A DNA stretch of 64,000 nt from Pseudoscleropodium purum (GCA_963969395.1 OZ017798.1:10966173-11030172); one strand, 5' to 3'. Shown: positions 37,981 through 49,967, counted from the first letter of the stretch. Made by a program: numbers and translations. Notes: generated by a model from the letters alone, not told the origin.

Positions 37981-38575
37981 ATAACTTACAAATTCAAATT
38001 AATTTGTTTCAATAATCTACAAGCAAAAATTGATTAATTCATATAGATGTGGGCTTTTGATTTTGATTTTTTATTGAATCCTAATTGATAGTTTTGAGGT
38101 GTAAAGTGGTTAATTTAGCCTATTGGTTGTGAAGTAGGCTAGTTATAGGTGCTAAATTGGAATTGAAGTCTTAGTGAGTTGATTATTATGATTTTCCAAC
38201 TAGGATGGTAAAAGTTTTCTAATTGGATTTGAATGGATGTCAAAGAGGTATTTAGGTGTCTTCCAATTTGGTTTTTGACACCCACTACCCAGAGAGAGCG
38301 TGCGAGTAAGTCAAGTTGGCTTTTTTTCTTACAAATTATTTTTGCATTTCATATAATTGAAGTAGAGTTGCATAATTGGATGTGCATTGTTTAATGTGTG
38401 TATTTAATTGAAAATTGTTTTGCTATGATCTTGTGTTTTGTGTGTCCAACTAGATGTTGTGATAATGTGTTATGTTTAAGTGAGTTATTGCTATGAATGC
38501 ATTTATCTTCAAGTTCCCATTTGGAAATTGTATTATAGTGTTTTGTATGTGCACCAAGTTTGAATAGTTGAAATG
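37981..38575. other. Intergenic DNA, nothing recognised
   Basis: AT-rich with only chance frames; no motif seen. Confidence 0.5.
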
Positions 38576-38802
38576 ATGCCACATTTAACTACTTTTGGAC
38601 TTTTGAAAGTCCATAATTAATAATAGTGACCACGAGGAAAAAAAATGTTCATTAGGAGATAATCCAAAACATCAAAAGATCAGTCCAAAACATTATGAGA
38701 TCTATACAATCATTGAGAGATCTCCAGATGTTAACATTAGGAGATTTGTTGATGTATAGTCTATAATTCATTGAATAGTCCAAAAGTAGTTAAATATGGC
38801 AT
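38576..38802 (+). mobile_element. MITE family 2, copy 2
   Basis: The ends ATGCCACATTTAACTACTTT and AAAGTAGTTAAATATGGCAT are inverted copies of about 25 bp, extended at the left by the palindrome GGACTTTTGAAAGTCC. The reverse complement aligns along its length with 20477-20707, including ATTCAATG/CATTGAAT next to one end and TTAATAAT/ATTATTAA next to the other. It is 227 bp. Confidence 0.8.
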
Positions 38803-39387
38803 AATTGAGAAAATTTGTTGTTCTAATTGTTGTTGTTGTAGTTCGGTTGGTCACATAATTGTTAATCTAAGTTGAAATTTATATGTTTGGAGTATTTGTA
38901 AAATGGAGATTTATGCTAATTGATTGATTAATTTATGGTTGCTATTCCAATGGGAATTTAGAACTAGTTAGGAGGCTTTTGATAATGTATGTCAGTTCTA
39001 ATGGTTCAAGTGTAAATTTTCATAAATGAATATGTTGGTTGAAGTTCTTGTATTTATGTTAATTTAATCAATACTTAAATTAGTCCAAAGTAATTGTAAT
39101 TTTGCAAGTCAATTCAAGTTTGGAATTTATTGTATACTAGAGTAATGGAACATGTGAAATTGTTGTAGAGAATTTCAAATTTCAAAGTGGAAGTCTAAAG
39201 ATAAAGACTAAATGATTGTTATAGAGCAAATAATTATGTAAGAGCCAAGTGAACTAGTGAAGAATATACAAATCTAGTTAGGAATGTGATGTTGACATGA
39301 ATGTTAATGGAAGTACACAGCTAAAACAAAATTCTAAATTGGTAAAAGAGATGGCAACAAATCTATAGAAGATTTTATTGTTGTTGT
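38803..39387. other. Intergenic DNA, nothing recognised
   Basis: AT-rich; no supported frame or repeat. Confidence 0.5.
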
Positions 39388-39530
39388 AGTAGAAGAAACC
39401 CATGTCTGAGTTGACGAATTTTTCTAGACATCTCATGTAACAAGTCTTGTTTTTAAATCAACAATTACGTCCACTGTAACATGAGACGTCTAGAAAAATT
39501 TGTCAACTTAGACGTGGGTTTCTTCTAGTG
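39388..39530. mobile_element. CACTA-like foldback MITE with TTG target duplication
   Basis: Arms of about 54 nt (39388-39442 and 39475-39530) pair with few mismatches; shared wording includes AGAAGAAACCCA and TTTTTCTAGAC. Read inward, the right end is CACTAGAAGAAACCC, close to the CACTACAAGAAA terminus of En/Spm (CACTA) elements. The left end has decayed to TAGTAGAAG. TTG lies directly outside both ends, fitting the 3-bp duplication of that superfamily. Confidence 0.7.
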
Positions 39531-39903
39531 TTGGTTGAGTTGAATTGCAGGTATACTAAACCAAGTTGGAATCAAGCAGTCCCTAAGATGCTAGAAGTTG
39601 AAGTAACAAGTTAAGAAAGAAGCATATCAAATGGGAGTAATAAAAGAGAATAAAAAACTAAATCATAAGTTAATGTTAGCCTTTTCCTTGTAGCCTTTAA
39701 GAAGGGAGTGTAGATTTATAATTAGGCCTAATTAGTGACGATATCAACTCGGAATCTTAAGTTGTGCCTACCTATTGGATTGGAATCAATTAGTTTATCT
39801 AAATCCCTATTTGCCATTCTCCTATGGAACGAATTTTCTATACAATGGGTTGTTTATCTATTAGGTAATTAAATACTTCAATCCACTACTAGAAACTTTA
39901 GAT

Positions 39904-40023
39904 TCTCTATTGTTTTAGTCATATTGATCCGGTCAATTTTTTGTTGATTCACAACAAAAATTAAAATTTTTTGTCAAAATCAACAAAAAATTGACCAGAT
40001 CAATGTGACCAAAACAACAGAGA
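39904..40023. repeat. Foldback, arms 44 nt, loop 32 nt
   Basis: Arms 39904-39947 and 39980-40023 differ at about four positions; shared wording includes GGTCAATTTTTTGTTGA. A CACTACTAGAAA motif sits just outside the left arm (39884-39895), similar to a CACTA-type terminus, but no partner was found on the right. Confidence 0.8.
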
Positions 40024-42500
40024 AACCCAACTGAAACAATTGAAATCCACACACAACAATCTTTTATGGACAAACTATTCTTTACAATTACAAATTGACC
40101 TTCCTAATCAATTTGTTTGTAATCTCTTAAATTGACAATATAAATAAGCTCACTTTGTGGCAATTCTTGTGTTCAATGGCTTTTAATAATATAATTGGTG
40201 AATACTCAAACACAAACTAGAGTTTTCTTTACTTGCAGTCATGCAACAACAAATTGCTCACCATTGAAACAATTCAACTTTAAAATGCAATCACTACAAT
40301 TAAACAAAATAATAATTTAATTGAAGGAATTCACTCATCTAATTTACCAATAAGTTGTATGCAATAAATGTATATTTTCACCATAAAAAGATTAAAAACC
40401 ATGAAAAAACCTAAAAGAAAATCTTGGATAAAGTTTTGATGATTAAAAGTCATTCAAAATTTTGAATTCTTCTTATTCATGCCAGAATTGTCCAAATAGG
40501 GAGTGTGAGATATTTTTGGAACTTAAGCAATGTGATTTAAGTAATTGAAATTCATAAACCATAAACAAAACACATCAATTTTAAACCATACTAAATAGAG
40601 AAAGAAAACTAGTAGAATAGCAAATCAACCTTGTACTAAACTTTAAAACTTCAAAATTAGTATTGAAATCCTATAGTAGCCTATTCAACCATTCCAAAAC
40701 CATGAAGACATACTTAAGTATATGCAAATTGTAAGAGATAAGTGTGGATGGAGATGGACTCAGAATTAGTTGATTAACAAATGAAGAATCATCCTAAACT
40801 CTCCAAAAAACAGTAAACCTGGAAGTCATGTAAAGACAAAAATTTTAATTTCAAATTCACTTTGAAATCCAAAAACAAGTTCATTCATTGAGAATTAGAT
40901 GGATGAAGTTGAAATAGTTGAAATTCATCTTAAATTTTGAGTCTTGTTAACTTTTTCTTACAAATATATGTTTAGAAGTATAATACCATTTTGGAATTGA
41001 CACTATGTTTTCTAATAACATTTTGTAGTCAAAATCAACATAAGAATCAAATTTTTACCTTAAAAATAGTGATCCAATATCCATTTTTATTTCTTCTTAT
41101 GTCTATTCAAAATGGAAATTTAGCATGCTTCCAATGGGAATACCATCAAATTCTAATTTCATACAAATTATCAAAAGAGTCATTTTTTACATTTTTGAAG
41201 GGTTGGAAAAGAAATGCACTTAAGGGTTCACAATGAAATTAATGTTTCCTACTTTAAAAATCACCATTAAATGAAACAAATTGGAGGGACTTATGTAGGT
41301 GACTTTTCACAAATAAATAATGAAATGCATCCAATGACCCCCAAAGGTCATGTATTAAAAAAAAAATCAAAATAGAAGGTGCAAGCTCATTGCTAAAAAG
41401 AAAAGAACAAGGGGCAACATATTTGATTAGACCTTTGTATATGGTTAAGATGTTTTTACCCAACAGTACCAAATATTACCCATTTGATTAGTGCATGTCT
41501 TAGTAATTTATCAATGTCAACTTATTTGAATTAATGTAGATTTAATGTTATTAGGTTGTATCAATTTTAACAAAAATAAAATTTTGACGTGACACTAATT
41601 TTCCCTTCTTAATTGTACCCATCTAATATAAGAGGTTCATAAACCATCCGTTTAAGTTTGCCTACCTCATCGATAATAGGAATAAATATGTCAAGGAACA
41701 TGTCACTCATTCTTAGATAGAGACGCATTTAAAGAAGACAACCTGTTTCCAACGAGCATCCCATTCTCACACCTTAGGCTATTGCATTTCCAATCAATTG
41801 TAATGTAGCTAACATCTCACGTACTTAGGAGTAGCAAAAATACCTAGGAGGTGTACATTGAAAGCATAAAATGATTATAGCATATACATTAAAAGCCACA
41901 ACAATCACCTACATCAATTTTGTAAGTAACCTATGGTTGGAAATTGGTTTGCTTGTAGATCAAGAATAGGCCAAAGAGAATCTCTATGAAAAAATTTATA
42001 ATAATTTTGTTTTGAAGGAAAAAACGTCAAAAATTGTAAAATCCTTCTTGAATCTATTTCTCCACACAAGGAAATTTTCTCCTCAACCTCCCATATGCCG
42101 CAGAGATAGGCTAAATTGCTTAAGTGGTTGGAAATAGGTCATCATCGTGATAGATACCAGTTAGGTTATGGACCTCCTTCCTTGGTAGGGGACAAGTGGC
42201 ATTTTGGGGTGCTTCTGCCTTGCTACGTCTCTGAGCGAGTCTGAGGAGCCCTAAAATCTGCCGTGTGGCGGAAAGAAACTGCGCCGTTCCGCAGGTTTCG
42301 TCTTTCACTTGTCGATCCCGCCCAGCCGGACGGATTCCATCCTCCAGTACAGTACAACGCAACAATAATGCTGCTATGGGACTCGTCTCATGATTCGGCA
42401 AAAACAAATTAAGAACTAGAACCCAATTGAATATCTATCAAGATCTCCGTGTCTAGATTTAAGGAAGTCTAGAACCCTTCGATCAGACGCTCGTTAAACC
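40024..42500. other. AT-rich intergenic DNA, grading into a GC-richer zone after 42.1 kb
   Basis: No supported gene up to 42.1 kb. The frame at 42120-42407 (-) is GC-richer but unrecognised; it may belong to the transcribed region of the candidate gene at 43 kb. Confidence 0.5.
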
Positions 42501-43070
42501 TAGAATCAGTCGTCCCTATTCTACGTTATTATTAACTCTTAAGGATTGCGACTATCAAGTGCCACCATTGCAGACACGACTAATTCTCTCACTTTACGCC
42601 CATTTGGTCTGTTTTTCTGTTTTCTGGCAGAAGCTGGAAAAGGCTTTCAATTTCAAGGAAATTCTTCGATGTGAATTTTTTCTTTTTAAATTTAAAACTT
42701 TTTTTTGGCAAATAACAATTTTCATTGCAAGAAAGAGGGACCACAGAAGCCCGGCCAAGGCATCCTGTGTGGTACTTGAAATCACTGAAAAAGTTTTCTG
42801 TATCAAGAGCCACGACGTTGACTTGGGCCGTTCCTTAACGGATTGCAGTCAATAATAATTGTTCGATCATTCGATTTGAAATCCCCCATCCACGGGGTTC
42901 CAGAATCCAGACTTCACCAGTCTTCCAGACATGAGGGGTTCCAGTCTTCCTCAGTGCGTGAGCTCGGCACAAGAAAGGAAACGAGAGGATGGTGGGCACA
43001 CGCAAGGTGAATGTGGAATATGCTTTAATGACAATTGATTTTCCAAATTTGTGGACCAAGATTTGCTTAC

Positions 43071-43450
43071 GAAAGGAATCCTCCGACCATTAGTGATGAG
43101 TTCAGTGTTATTTGATGTTTCAATGGCGTCTTTTGCAGTCATGGCATGATAGCATTCATTCTCCTCATTGCATAGCATTGTATAACCCGGCAATGGTTCT
43201 TCCCATGCTGGGAAGGTGTTATGCTTTGGTAGATGCGTGGGAGGGACTTCTCAGTTAATTCGAGGATTGGGGACTTACGGTTCGCTGAGACAATTTTGTT
43301 CACTGTAAGGTCCCTTGCGAAGGATGCAAAAGGGATCCCTGCCTCATTGCTAAACAATGTTTTGAGGAAGTTTTCCGCTACTCTCATCCAATCTGACCCC
43401 GCTGGTTTGGGACCCTGATTAGCCCTCTGTTTTCTCCTTTGGGCTCTTTG
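43071..43450 (-). CDS. Unrecognised candidate gene, two spliced exons (partial)
   Basis: I do not recognise the product. Exon a is open from about 43450; it has an ATG at 43387 (MRVAENFLKTLF) but the same frame is open further upstream (ANQGPKPAGSDW), so it may start at a splice acceptor. It ends at 43279. A 71-bp intron (GTAAGT...CTTCCCAG, 43278-43208) splits a proline codon and joins KIVSAN to PWEEPLPGYT. Exon b runs 43207-43071, through CNEENECYHAMTAKDAIE, to a GTAAGC donor after RRIPF. The composition is much less AT-rich than the surroundings. Further exons should lie left of 43.07 kb (possibly 42.8-42.6 kb), but I could not place them. It could also be a transposon-captured or decayed gene piece. 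Confidence 0.4.
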
Positions 43451-44433
43451 ACACTCGACGATAGGTTAACTTACTACTTCTTCTTCTTCTTTTTTGACAC
43501 ACAGGCTACTGCTTTTCATAAAATTAAACAGAAAGAAAAATAAAAGGGAATCCTCCCATGCCCGCTCAAGGATCCAGAAAACCCGCTGGAAAATCATGTG
43601 TAGGTTGTCGTGAATCGTATACCCTGAAATTGGCCAGGGGAAGGGGCAACCGCAGTTGTGATTCGACCTATCGTATGTTCATGCTGGAATCAGGAGTGCG
43701 AAATATACCATTCGTTTTCCATTGACTTGCGCTCAATATACGTATCATCAGATATTCAACCTAGATTCATTGGGCAATGGAGCGGTATTTCGGGATACGT
43801 GACAGTCTCCGCAAATAAGATCATGTATCACTGCACTGCACTTCATTTGCTCACGTCGTGAAGGTGCGCTTGTAACTCGAGTCTGCGCTTCTCATATTGA
43901 TGTCGACTCAAATAGGAGTTAGAGTAGTTGTCGTTAGTCCCACAATTTTCTCAGCTCTTGTGAAGTCGGTCGCGAGACATTTGTGTTCCTCTTGGAGTTT
44001 CATGATTATCAAACTAGACATCAAAAGGAGCTCATGCCTTACTTTAATCACCGTCCTATAGCTACTAATTCAGGGCTTCAGATTAGCAGTTCTACCGAGG
44101 AATTCAAGCAGCAACGCAACGGGATCCAGCGTACCGACGAATAAACGGAACGAGAACTCGAGTGCGCACTAGACTAAGTTAACGATGGCAAGCAGCTCCG
44201 ATTGCTACACAACAGAACGATCCACCGCTGTGGCGTGCCGACTAACTTGCTTGCTTGCTTGCAGACAGGGGATTGATGGCCTTGGAAAACCCGCCCTCGA
44301 GACGAGATTTTAAATGGGGGAATGGAAAGGTGGGCGGGGCAGCTTTAGCTTGCAGCAAATTAACGAGGCAACATCCTATGTGACGCAATCGCAACCCCAA
44401 CCCCAAGTATTGGAAACCCCTGAACACAAGCGG
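43451..44433. other. GC-richer non-coding zone, possible promoter/leader
   Basis: Mixed-composition DNA with short frames only. If the candidate at 43.07-43.45 kb is a real gene on the lower strand, this is where its first exon and promoter would be. No domain recognised. Confidence 0.35.
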
Positions 44434-44501
44434 TAGATGGACGAGAACTATGGACGAGAGCTGATGGACGAGAGCTGATGGACGGGAGCTGATGGACGGA
44501 T
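44434..44501. repeat. 14-bp minisatellite, ~4.5 units
   Basis: Units close to TGATGGACGAGAGC in tandem, diverging at the edges. It accounts for the SSRPSALVH-like repetition in the lower-strand frame 44242-44640, which is therefore not good evidence for a protein. Confidence 0.85.
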
Positions 44502-45599
44502 GGTGGTAAACTGCTTGCTTTACTCTTTGTTTCCTACTGAGTCTATGACCCATTGTAGGAGCTTGAAGCGCATTGCTTTTGAAAATTTTGAAGATATTTT
44601 TGTAAGGCTGAGCAGGAAATTCAGATTCTACTTGCAACATCTTTCACTACAATTTGTTAATGTAGATGAATTTTTTCTTATGGTTTGACTATACAAAAGA
44701 CACTAAGATACATGTAATGACAATTTACCCCCTAAAAGACTAGCATGCGGTTTTTGGATGTCTAAATTTTTTGGCATGTGCATGTGACCAAAAATTTGAA
44801 TATTTTAGGCTGAAATATTAATAGAAGGTGTGGATAAGGAATATCTTTCATATGCAACAAATTTCATGATATTTGGAAATAGGAGTCAAAAGTTACAGCC
44901 TAATATGTTCCTTTTTTTTCGTAAATGGGTAGTTTGGGCAGATAAAAAAACTCACTTTTTTCAAAAACAAAAATTTGAAATTGGTTTATTAGAGTTATAT
45001 ATACAAAAAAATCTTTAAATTATTCTATTTTGATCAACTAGTCAAAAGTTATGAGGATTTTTTGTTTGTGAGCAATTATGGATTCTAGACTCTAAAATAA
45101 ACTTTGAAGTCCTTTATCTTGCTCAATTTTCAATATTTTTGACAAAAAAAAAAATGAAAGAAACTAAATTTTTCTAATAATCATAAAAATGATAACTATC
45201 TTCACATGTTATTATAGATTTGTTTAACCCTAAACCGCCCAAGTGGCTAGATCATGTCCACTGGAAATTGAAAAAGGGTTTGTTGTCGATTTGGATCTAG
45301 ATGAGCCAACAAATTAATTTATAAAGGAAAAAGGGGCGTTTGTAATGATTGGGAGTGTACATTTGTAGCATGTTGATCAATGTACAATGTGGTTACGAAA
45401 GTCAGATTGTACTAGAGGAAAAGCCAGGACCCAGTAGTTAGCCAAGATGTCCCCAAAGTGACCACTTGTAAGTGGTGGTAGATTGTTGAGCTTTGGATCC
45501 TGTTTATAAAAAGGACATACTATAGCGTGGGAGGTTTTGGTTGCCATTTTGCACGGTTTTGGCGATGATGATGGGCAATTCAATCTTATTCGTTGCTGA
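44502..45599. other. AT-rich intergenic DNA
   Basis: No supported frame or repeat. Near 45.23-45.31 kb the composition changes from AT-rich to mixed. Confidence 0.5.
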
Positions 45600-47300
45600 T
45601 TGATGTTGTTTGGTTTGTGCATGGATTTTGGGGGGTTCTGAAGGCACATTTGTACATTTTGGTGGAGGTATGACAAGGGAGAGTGGGGAGTGGGGAGCGA
45701 TTCATCATTTTTGGGACTGTATTGTGTATTGGACGACTTGGAATAATAGAAGAGTGGGGATCTTTTTGCAATTCCACTACTTGAAGTCACAACCTTCCTC
45801 TTTCTGGTTGGATTTTGTCAAGATGACAACAGCGTTGTGGTTTGGTCATGTGTCTAAGGAAGAAGTTTATGAAGTCCAAGATAAATTGTTCCATTGGGCT
45901 CATGATAGAGGTGCTTGTGAGGCGATTGCTTAGAAAGTTGTGAATTGTTTGCAAGAACAGTTTTTAGTTTCCTTGCCACAACCTTGATGGAAACATTATT
46001 GGAGTAGCACGCCGACCAATCACAATTGGCAATACTTATGTTGCAAGCAAATTGGGAGGTTGCTTGGGTGGATCCAACAATACAGAGAGGGTGATCCTCG
46101 AGGTATTCCCACATTCCTCAACGACTTTTTACGAAGTCAACAGTGGCCCGATTCAGAACAAGATGAAGCATTTAGCACGGGTAAAGGTTGCAACAGATTT
46201 GTAGACCAAACGTATACAACAACGGAGGCAAATGTAGAGGTCACTAGCCTGGGCAAGAGCAACCTCGTAGGGGATAAGTGTCACCACCGGCCAAATACAG
46301 ACAACAACAATTTATGATAATGCTGCATCAAATGTGAGTGATAATGACGACTCAACATGTAGAAAGGTCATGGATGGGGGTTCATATGAAGATGCCAAGG
46401 GGAAGGTGGGTTGTCATTACACGGGTTTAGGGTTTAGAGATAGGGAGGATGGGCAAAGTGTTTTGAATTTGAATGGGGGGAGTGCTACATTGTCTACAAA
46501 GAATGTTGGGATGGGCTCAGTGGATCATGAATTAGAGTTGGCAGATTCGGGAGTGATTGTGAATTTGCTAAATAGGGGAATCAATACTGAAGTTGGAGAA
46601 GGCAACGGTGGTACTGTGGAGGATCTTGGAATTCCACCAATGGAATTGGAGGTGCGACGGCTTCGGCAACGTGTCCGCAAGCCACAAGGATGGTGAACGC
46701 CTGAGATTGAACTCGGCAATAGATCGCCAATTTGCCTTTGTTCAAGAATCGCAAGGCATATTGAGGCAGTCATCCTATCGCCTCCAGACGTCGATGTTCA
46801 AACAAGGCAGGGTCTAGTTGCATTTTCCAAATCACCTTCGAATTCGCCTGACGTAGGTGAGCATTGACTACGTCAAAAAGGGCGGGGTGGAGTTGCCTTC
46901 GATGGCACTAGCATATCATAGGGCCGAACGCAATTATCACCACTTTGCCTTGCTCACCATCGATAGTCCCCGAATGAAGGTGGCACCTACACCTAGGCGC
47001 ATGATGAATCTCCTAGCTGCATTCAACAACGCTGCTAGAACGTCACAGTGGGTGACCGATCTCTTAGCCGATGAAATACCTTCCACCCTCAAGACAGACT
47101 ATGATGAACAAATTGATTGGTGTGCAGTTCAATTGCCATTATGTACAATGGAGGGGAGTGGCACTCTAGGAAGTACTCCATCGGGCAGCACTAGTCATCT
47201 GCTAAATCAAGCTGCAATGGGAGAGCATCTCTTCGATGATGCAATTTATGTTGAAGGAAGCATAGGAGGCTTACGTACACCCCTCGACAACTAGCAACTT
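45600..47300 (+). pseudogene. Unrecognised coding-like remnants upstream of piggyBac relic 1
   Basis: A series of frames on the + strand (45610-45933, 46060-46317, 46334-46696, 46857-47294) has amino-acid-like composition and follows one another with small frame changes. Examples of wording are GHVSKEEVYEVQDKLFHWAH and AFNNAARTSQWVTDLLADEI. No family is recognised. They may be other parts of the transposon whose transposase follows, or a separate decayed gene. All are broken by stops and shifts. Confidence 0.3.
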
Positions 47301-47326
47301 CACCTAGGAACGGCCTACTCGACAAC

Positions 47327-49450
47327 GTGGAGGAATGGACAACAGATTCAATAGATAGTGTATGGGTGCCATCCTACTATAACTACATAGGTAATTCCTC
47401 CTTTGATAATAATTTAGATTGGGTTTTATTAGATGAAGAGGATGCTATAGATGAAGAGGACATGGCATTTGATGTTGAGGATTACAGGGAGTATACATAT
47501 ATAGATCTAATGTAAGCTGCCCAAATTGAAAGAATTTGGTATGTCTATCGTGATTCACAATGGGATACTACATGTCTTGTTATGATTGGTGACCGAGCGA
47601 GCTTCCAAGGTCCCTTTCCTAGATCCACAGCATGAGGCACTAGAAATAAACCTATGGTACACTTTTTCTTTGATAGGTGGTTTGATGATGCAACCATTGA
47701 CCATATTGTTGCGAAGACAAATGCCTACGCTTTGTAGGCTTGCATTAACGTGGCCAAGGTTGACACGACGTCCGGACGCGGACGCTGTGTCCGCAGCGTT
47801 CGCTGACATTCGCGGTCGACGGACGCAGCGTCCGCCGGGACCCCCCGTCCGCTTGTCCCTCCGTCCGCCCGTCCGCCCTGGTACGACCGTTCGATCGACA
47901 CGCGGACTGATCTGGTCCGCACGATCTGGGCGTCTGCCTCGGGCCATCCGCCCCGCCCCACCCGTCTCCCTTCCGATGGCGGGAGGGAGGCTGCGTCCGA
48001 TGGCGGGAGGGACGCTGCATCCGCTGGCGTCCGTGCGTCTGGACGTCCGGACGCTATTTGGGGGCGGACATAGAGATTCGTCAACCTTGAACGTGGCGGA
48101 CCCTAAATAGAAAGGACATGCAACTGGGGTCAATGGGGAACAACAATGGTTTCTAACCACATGACTTGAGTTGCGTGCATTTTTTGGAGTGACGATTTTG
48201 ATGGGGCTGAAGAAGTCACCCTCAATTCGAGACTACTAGTGAGAAGACATCTTCTGGCGTTGTGGTATTATTCCATTAGTCTTTTCTTGAGACCAATTTG
48301 AGTCCCTGCTTTGCTACATATACTGCATCGACAACACTACTACCATTCATGACAAAGCTAATCCATTATATGACAAGCTATGGAAGGTCTATTGGTTGCT
48401 TCAACACTTTGTGCAAGTGTTGCAACAAGTCTATAATCCAGAGAAGTGAATCATTTGTGATGAAATTATGGTTGCTTACAAAGGTTTCTGATCACCTTGC
48501 CATTAGTATATGCCCGCAAAACCAACTCGCTATAGTTTCAAATTCTAGGCGGCGGTGTGTGTTACTTCCACCTTCATTTGGAACATTATTCCCTATCTTG
48601 GGAAGGGACGAGCAGGGACTGAATCTGGCTTGGGTGAATGTGTGGTGCACCAATTGACAGCAGGTCTACAACACCCGGGGCATAGTGTTTCCATCGATAA
48701 CTTCTTCATTGGACCTTCCCTTTTTGATTCATTATTACAACGCGACATTTTTGCAATAGGGACGGTTAAGGGTGGACACATTGACTTCCTGTCTGCTCTT
48801 TGCAGACTAAAGAAGGGTGAACATCCAAGGTCTACAATATTCTAGGCCTTGCATTCTAGTGGCACAATGTTAGCCTTAGTGTTGTATGACTCAAAGCCGG
48901 TGGCATTTCTAAGTACCTCATTGGACCCTACTAGACCTATTGTAGCAAAGCGATGATTGAAAGGAAGGAGGGAGGATGTGCACACTACACCACACAAAAT
49001 GGAATATCAAACAAACATGCGGGGTGTGGACTTAGTAGATCAAATGCACAAGAATTATACCATTCGATTTCAAAGCAACAAATGGTGGGATAAGTACTTG
49101 ATGTTCGTGGTGGATTTTGCTCTCCTCAATGCATGGGTTTGCTACAGGCACAACAAACGTGCTAGAGGAAAGAAGAAAGTCAAGCGAGTGAATTTCATGT
49201 ACAAAGTGGCATTTGCCTTGATAATGCCAAAGGTTGCCCTACCTCATATTTGCTCAATATGGAATCAAGAATCCTTTGCCCTTCACTTTCTCCAGAATCA
49301 CAGTCAACTTTGCCGTTGATGTTACGTCTGTAAGCGGAAGCAAGCCGATTATTGTCAAGCGTGTGGGTTTGTTTTTATGTATAGAGATCCCTGCTACCGT
49401 AAGGTACCCAAAGAAATGGGCTTTATGAGTTCGGGACTTTGTTGCACGAT
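47327..49450 (+). pseudogene. piggyBac-type (PGBD / DDE_Tnp_1_7) transposase relic 1
   Basis: A cut-and-paste transposase, now dead. In order: an acidic N-terminal part (DEEDAIDEEDMAFDVEDY, to 47515); FFDRWFDDATIDHIV (about 47660-47710); LELRAFFGVTILMGLKK (about 48168-48220); KANPLYDKLWKV; the first catalytic Asp in ICDEIMVAYKG; YMPAKPTRY; the second Asp in VSIDNFFIGPSLFDSLL (about 48690-48740); the third in RGVDLVDQM (about 49020-49050); then NKWWDKYLMFVVDFALLNAW. A cysteine-rich end with CYVCKRKQADYCQACG (about 49320-49370) matches the zinc-binding tail of this family. Stops interrupt it after NPEK, KGF, SPCH and FKF, and at least one shift is present. TTAA-flanked termini were not found. 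A GC-rich insertion splits the N-terminal half. Confidence 0.85.
47735..48105. mobile_element. GC-rich insertion in the piggyBac relic, inverted ends
   Basis: A sharply GC-rich block, full of CGTCCG/CGGACG words, in otherwise AT-rich DNA. It separates two consecutive pieces of the transposase (HIVAKTNAYA before, QQWFLTT...LELRAFFG after). The left edge carries CCAAGGTTGAC and the right edge its complement GTCAACCTTG; inner GACGTCCGGACGC also recurs inverted near the right. This points to a short inverted-repeat element. Long frames in all phases here are a by-product of the low AT content. Confidence 0.6.
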
Positions 49451-49967
49451 ACTACTACAACTGAGATGTTTTTTTCTTGTCGTTTGTTGTAGTGTGGATC
49501 ATGGCAACAAGCCTGCTTGTGGATCTTGGTTCCCTCAGCTTCAGAGGAAGAAGGTCTTACATGATGCTCCCTCACCTTGAGCCACGGTTCAACTCGGAGT
49601 ATTGGGCAAGATCTCTTCCGCAAAGCTATGCTCTAGAGTGATTTTCACCTTCGTCAAAGTTTATTAGTAGTAGTAGTTGCTATAGGCTATCTATGGCATT
49701 TTGTAGAAACAAGGTCAACATTGTTGATTAGTATTGATTGAATTATGATCAAGCATTTTGAACTACACTTGCTACTAGCAAAGCCCCCATGCTTCCACTT
49801 TTTGGTTTGAAATTGAACTTGGCAATTTCCGTTTATTGCACATGTAGGAATTGCTTTCAGACTTTTGCCTTTACTCAATATGACAAGTGTAGAATAAAAT
49901 CTTTAGGCACCTGTAAAAACAAATTCTTGTCACCATAAATGGCGTATATGAGGTATCTCAGAGCATC
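49451..49967. other. Spacer between piggyBac relic 1 and the satellite array
   Basis: No gene recognised. It probably contains the 3' non-coding part and terminus of the transposon, which could not be located. Confidence 0.4.

Noticed and set aside
42559..42855. Frames on both strands at 42.6-42.8 kb as exons of the 43 kb candidate
   Set aside because: A possible acceptor (GATACAG) precedes the lower-strand text, but two phases look equally plausible and neither continues a known protein, so no exon was called.
44242..44640. 132-aa lower-strand frame
   Set aside because: Part of it is the 14-bp minisatellite, and the rest has no recognisable domain.
47555..48160. Long overlapping frames on both strands (up to 201 aa)
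   Set aside because: They exist because the GC-rich insertion has few stop codons. Only the flanking transposase text is recognisable.
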